The translations under genes and the position numbers were made by a program. Shown piece by piece: positions 12,573 through 14,175 of a stretch of DNA of 14,175 nt. The notes under the pieces are model-generated. The model was not told the origin of the DNA and did no database searches. It saw only the letters and a list, made by a program, of their open reading frames with translations. The stretch's first letter is position 1; each line of letters opens with the position of its first letter. The stretch lies in assembly GCA_016793415.1 (NCBI GenBank), contig JAEUMC010000090.1, forward strand, positions 1 through 14,175, read 5' to 3'. This stretch comes from Devosia sp. (GTDB lineage: Bacteria > Pseudomonadota > Alphaproteobacteria > Rhizobiales > Devosiaceae).

Positions 12573-13559
12573 ATGCTGGCCAAAGCCGAGCTGGTCGATG
12601 ATCTCGCGCCGTCTGCCTTCGCAGGCATGGATCGCGAGCTTGCCCCGTTCGTGTTCCTGGCGCGCGCCCAGGCACTCGGCATTCCCGGCGCCCTCGTCAC
12701 CCTTTCGGCCATCGATGGAGGCGCCCCCAAGGCGCTCGGCACCCATATGGCGGTGCTGGCCGACGGCCGGCATCTCGGCCATGTCTCGGGCGGCTGCGTC
12801 GAGCCGGCCATTGCCGCCGAGTTCGCGCCACTGATCGGCGGCACGGACCAGACCTTCCGCTTCGGCCGCGGCTCACGCTTCATCGATATCCGCTTTCCCT
12901 GTGGCGGCGGTGTCGATCTCATGCTGCACGCCCAACCCGGCGCCGCCCTGCTGGCCGAAGCCATTGCCCGCTTCGAACGGCGCGAGGCCTTCGCCATCGC
13001 CTTCGACCCCGCGCGCTCGACAGCCGCGATCAGCGACAGCCCGGCCCCCACCGGCTGGCATGACGGCGTATTCCTCCGCCGCTACCAGCCGCGCACTCGG
13101 CTGCTGCTGGTCGGTCGCGGCCCCGAGTTCGAGGTGATGGCCCGCGTCAGCGCCGCCGCCGAGTTCGACCTGCGGCTCGCCACGCCGGACGAAAGCTCAG
13201 CCCAGGCACTCGCCGCACTGAACGTCCCGATCGAAATCCTCACCACCCCGGCCCAACCGTTCGAGCTGCCGATCGACCCCTGGACGGCGACGGTGCTGCT
13301 GTTCCACGAGCACGAGTGGGAAAACGCCATCCTTGCCCGCGCCGCGGTGGCCCAAGGCTTCTATGTCGGAGCGCTCGGCAGCGTCAAAACCCACGGCCTG
13401 CGCCGCGCCCGTCTCGCCGCCATGGGCCTTTCGCCCCAGGCGATCGACCGCATCCACGGCCCGATCGGCCTGATCGACCGGGCCCGCGACCCCGGCATGC
13501 TGGCGCTCTCGGTGCTGGCCCAGATCTCAGCCACCCGCGCCCAGCTTGACCGTGCCTGA
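12573..13559 (+). CDS. XdhC/CoxI-family molybdenum-hydroxylase maturation protein
   Basis: This 328-residue protein matches the XdhC family. The N-terminal XdhC/CoxI domain has THMAVLADGRHLGHVSGGCVE (58-77, with the SGGCVE signature) and FPCGGGVDL (108-116). A linker leads to a C-terminal Rossmann-like XdhC domain starting RLLLVGRGPE (176-185) with GALGSVKTH (266-274) and GPIGLIDRARDPGMLALSVLAQI near the end. XdhC proteins bind the molybdenum cofactor, promote its sulfuration and insert it into xanthine dehydrogenase-type hydroxylases in the cytoplasm. The ATG at 12573 has a strong GGAGGAG ribosome site; the frame open upstream runs through the repeat and is not coding. The gene overlaps the MocA-like gene, typical for molybdenum hydroxylase clusters, though no hydroxylase gene lies in the window. 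Confidence 0.93.
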   Translation: MLAKAELVDDLAPSAFAGMDRELAPFVFLARAQALGIPGALVTLSAIDGGAPKALGTHMAVLADGRHLGHVSGGCVEPAIAAEFAPLIGGTDQTFRFGRGSRFIDIRFPCGGGVDLMLHAQPGAALLAEAIARFERREAFAIAFDPARSTAAISDSPAPTGWHDGVFLRRYQPRTRLLLVGRGPEFEVMARVSAAAEFDLRLATPDESSAQALAALNVPIEILTTPAQPFELPIDPWTATVLLFHEHEWENAILARAAVAQGFYVGALGSVKTHGLRRARLAAMGLSPQAIDRIHGPIGLIDRARDPGMLALSVLAQISATRAQLDRA

Positions 13560-14115
13560 CCACATCGCCGCTGTGGTCCTCGCCGCTGGCCTCTCGACCC
13601 GCTTCGGCGGCGACAAGCTGGTGTACCCCCATGCCGGCAAGCCGCTGGCCGCCCACATCGCCGATACGCTCACGGCAATGCCGCTGCGCTGGCGCCTCGC
13701 CATCGTTCCGCCGGCGCCGTCGCTGCGGCGAGAGCTGTTCGCCGAACGCGGCTTCGAGCTAGTCGAAAACCCCGATCCGCAACAGGGCATGGGCGCCTCC
13801 TTGGCGCTCGGCGCACAACGGGCGATGGAGCTGGGTGCCGAGGCACTACTCGCCTGCCTCGCCGACATGCCCAACGTTACCGGCGCGCACCTGACGGCGT
13901 TGCTTACCGCCGGCGGTGATGGCGACGCGGCGGCCACCGGTTTCGAAGGTTCACGCGGACCGCCCGCGGTGTTCAGCAGCCGGTTGTTCCCCGAACTTGC
14001 GGCAATCTCGGGCGACCGTGGCGCGAAGCACCTGCTCGCCACCGCCACACTCATTGCGGCCCCACCTGGTCTGGCGCGGGATTTCGACACGCGCGGGGAT
14101 TTCGACGAGCAATGA
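13552..14115 (+). CDS. MocA/MobA-like molybdenum cofactor nucleotidyltransferase (NTP_transf_3)
   Basis: This protein of about 187 residues has the nucleotide-binding opening VVLAAGLSTRFGGDK (8-22; consensus LAAGxSxRMGxxK), a QGMGASLALG segment (78-87) and LADMP (103-107), whose aspartate normally binds the metal. The set matches CTP:molybdopterin cytidylyltransferase (MocA) and its relatives, which attach a nucleotide to the molybdenum cofactor. Phe replaces the usual Met in the RMG motif, a mild change. The start lies inside the XdhC gene: GTG at 13552 overlaps that gene by 8 bases, with TTG at 13546 as an alternative; neither has a good ribosome site, so translation is probably coupled to XdhC. 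Together they suggest cofactor supply for a cytosine-nucleotide-type molybdenum hydroxylase encoded nearby. Confidence 0.9.
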   Translation: MPDHIAAVVLAAGLSTRFGGDKLVYPHAGKPLAAHIADTLTAMPLRWRLAIVPPAPSLRRELFAERGFELVENPDPQQGMGASLALGAQRAMELGAEALLACLADMPNVTGAHLTALLTAGGDGDAAATGFEGSRGPPAVFSSRLFPELAAISGDRGAKHLLATATLIAAPPGLARDFDTRGDFDEQ

Positions 14116-14119
14116 GGCA

Positions 14120-14175
14120 CCGGTGCGCTTGGCGCCCCTCACCCTGACCCTCTCCCCAGAGGGGCGAGGGGACGC
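14120..14175. repeat. Half copy of family A inverted repeat, cut by window end
   Basis: Starting 5 bases after the MocA-like stop codon, the sequence repeats the left arm of the element at 6033-6085 (CGGTGCGCTTGGCGCCCCTC and onward, including the inner CCCTCTCCCC-AGA-GGGGCGAGGG hairpin) with few changes. The final GGGGACGC matches the inverse of the right arm at 6110 better than the left arm. The window ends before any second arm would appear. As in the first copy, it sits immediately after a stop codon in the same orientation. Confidence 0.85.

Overview
The window is GC-rich (roughly two-thirds G+C by eye), densely coded and free of rRNA, tRNA, CRISPR or transposase genes. Gene content (two sugar-type ABC transporters with their own regulators, and an XdhC/MocA pair) and several families of C/G-rich intergenic palindromes suggest an alphaproteobacterium of the Hyphomicrobiales. 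A Devosia-like genus is my guess and rests only on overall style.

Region 1 (1-6030) is a carbohydrate uptake and catabolism locus. On the minus strand, in transcription order, it holds a xylose-isomerase-like TIM-barrel protein, two CUT1 (MalF/MalG-type) permeases, the periplasmic solute-binding protein and the N-terminal part of a Gfo/Idh/MocA oxidoreductase that runs off the window edge. No ATPase gene is visible for this transporter. A cupin-type AraC regulator is divergent, and its stop codon overlaps the start of a small NTF2/SnoaL-like gene.

Region 2 (6179-12307) is a second import locus. A GntR/FadR-type regulator (plus strand) is divergent from a minus-strand run: an SGNH hydrolase resembling the MsAcT arylesterase/acyltransferase, a CUT2 (ribose/fructose-type) binding protein, its permease, a single-domain ATPase and a beta-lactamase-fold serine hydrolase. 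The divergent promoter region (11451-11502) has two good, overlapping, opposed sigma70-like promoters and a short inverted repeat over both -10 elements, a plausible shared operator. Two signal-peptide-less hydrolases around one importer suggest, as inference, uptake followed by cytoplasmic de-esterification of an acylated compound.

Region 3 (12573-14115) is a two-gene unit for molybdenum-hydroxylase maturation: an XdhC-family protein and an overlapping MocA-like nucleotidyltransferase. The hydroxylase they would serve is not in the window.

Many gene junctions carry a hairpin. Four are large composite inverted repeats (6033-6166, 7373-7549, 9461-9592, 12325-12473), and a further half copy of the first begins just after the last gene and runs off the end. 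Both solute-binding-protein genes are followed closely by a stable simple stem-loop. These repeats and hairpins are the most unusual structure in the window.
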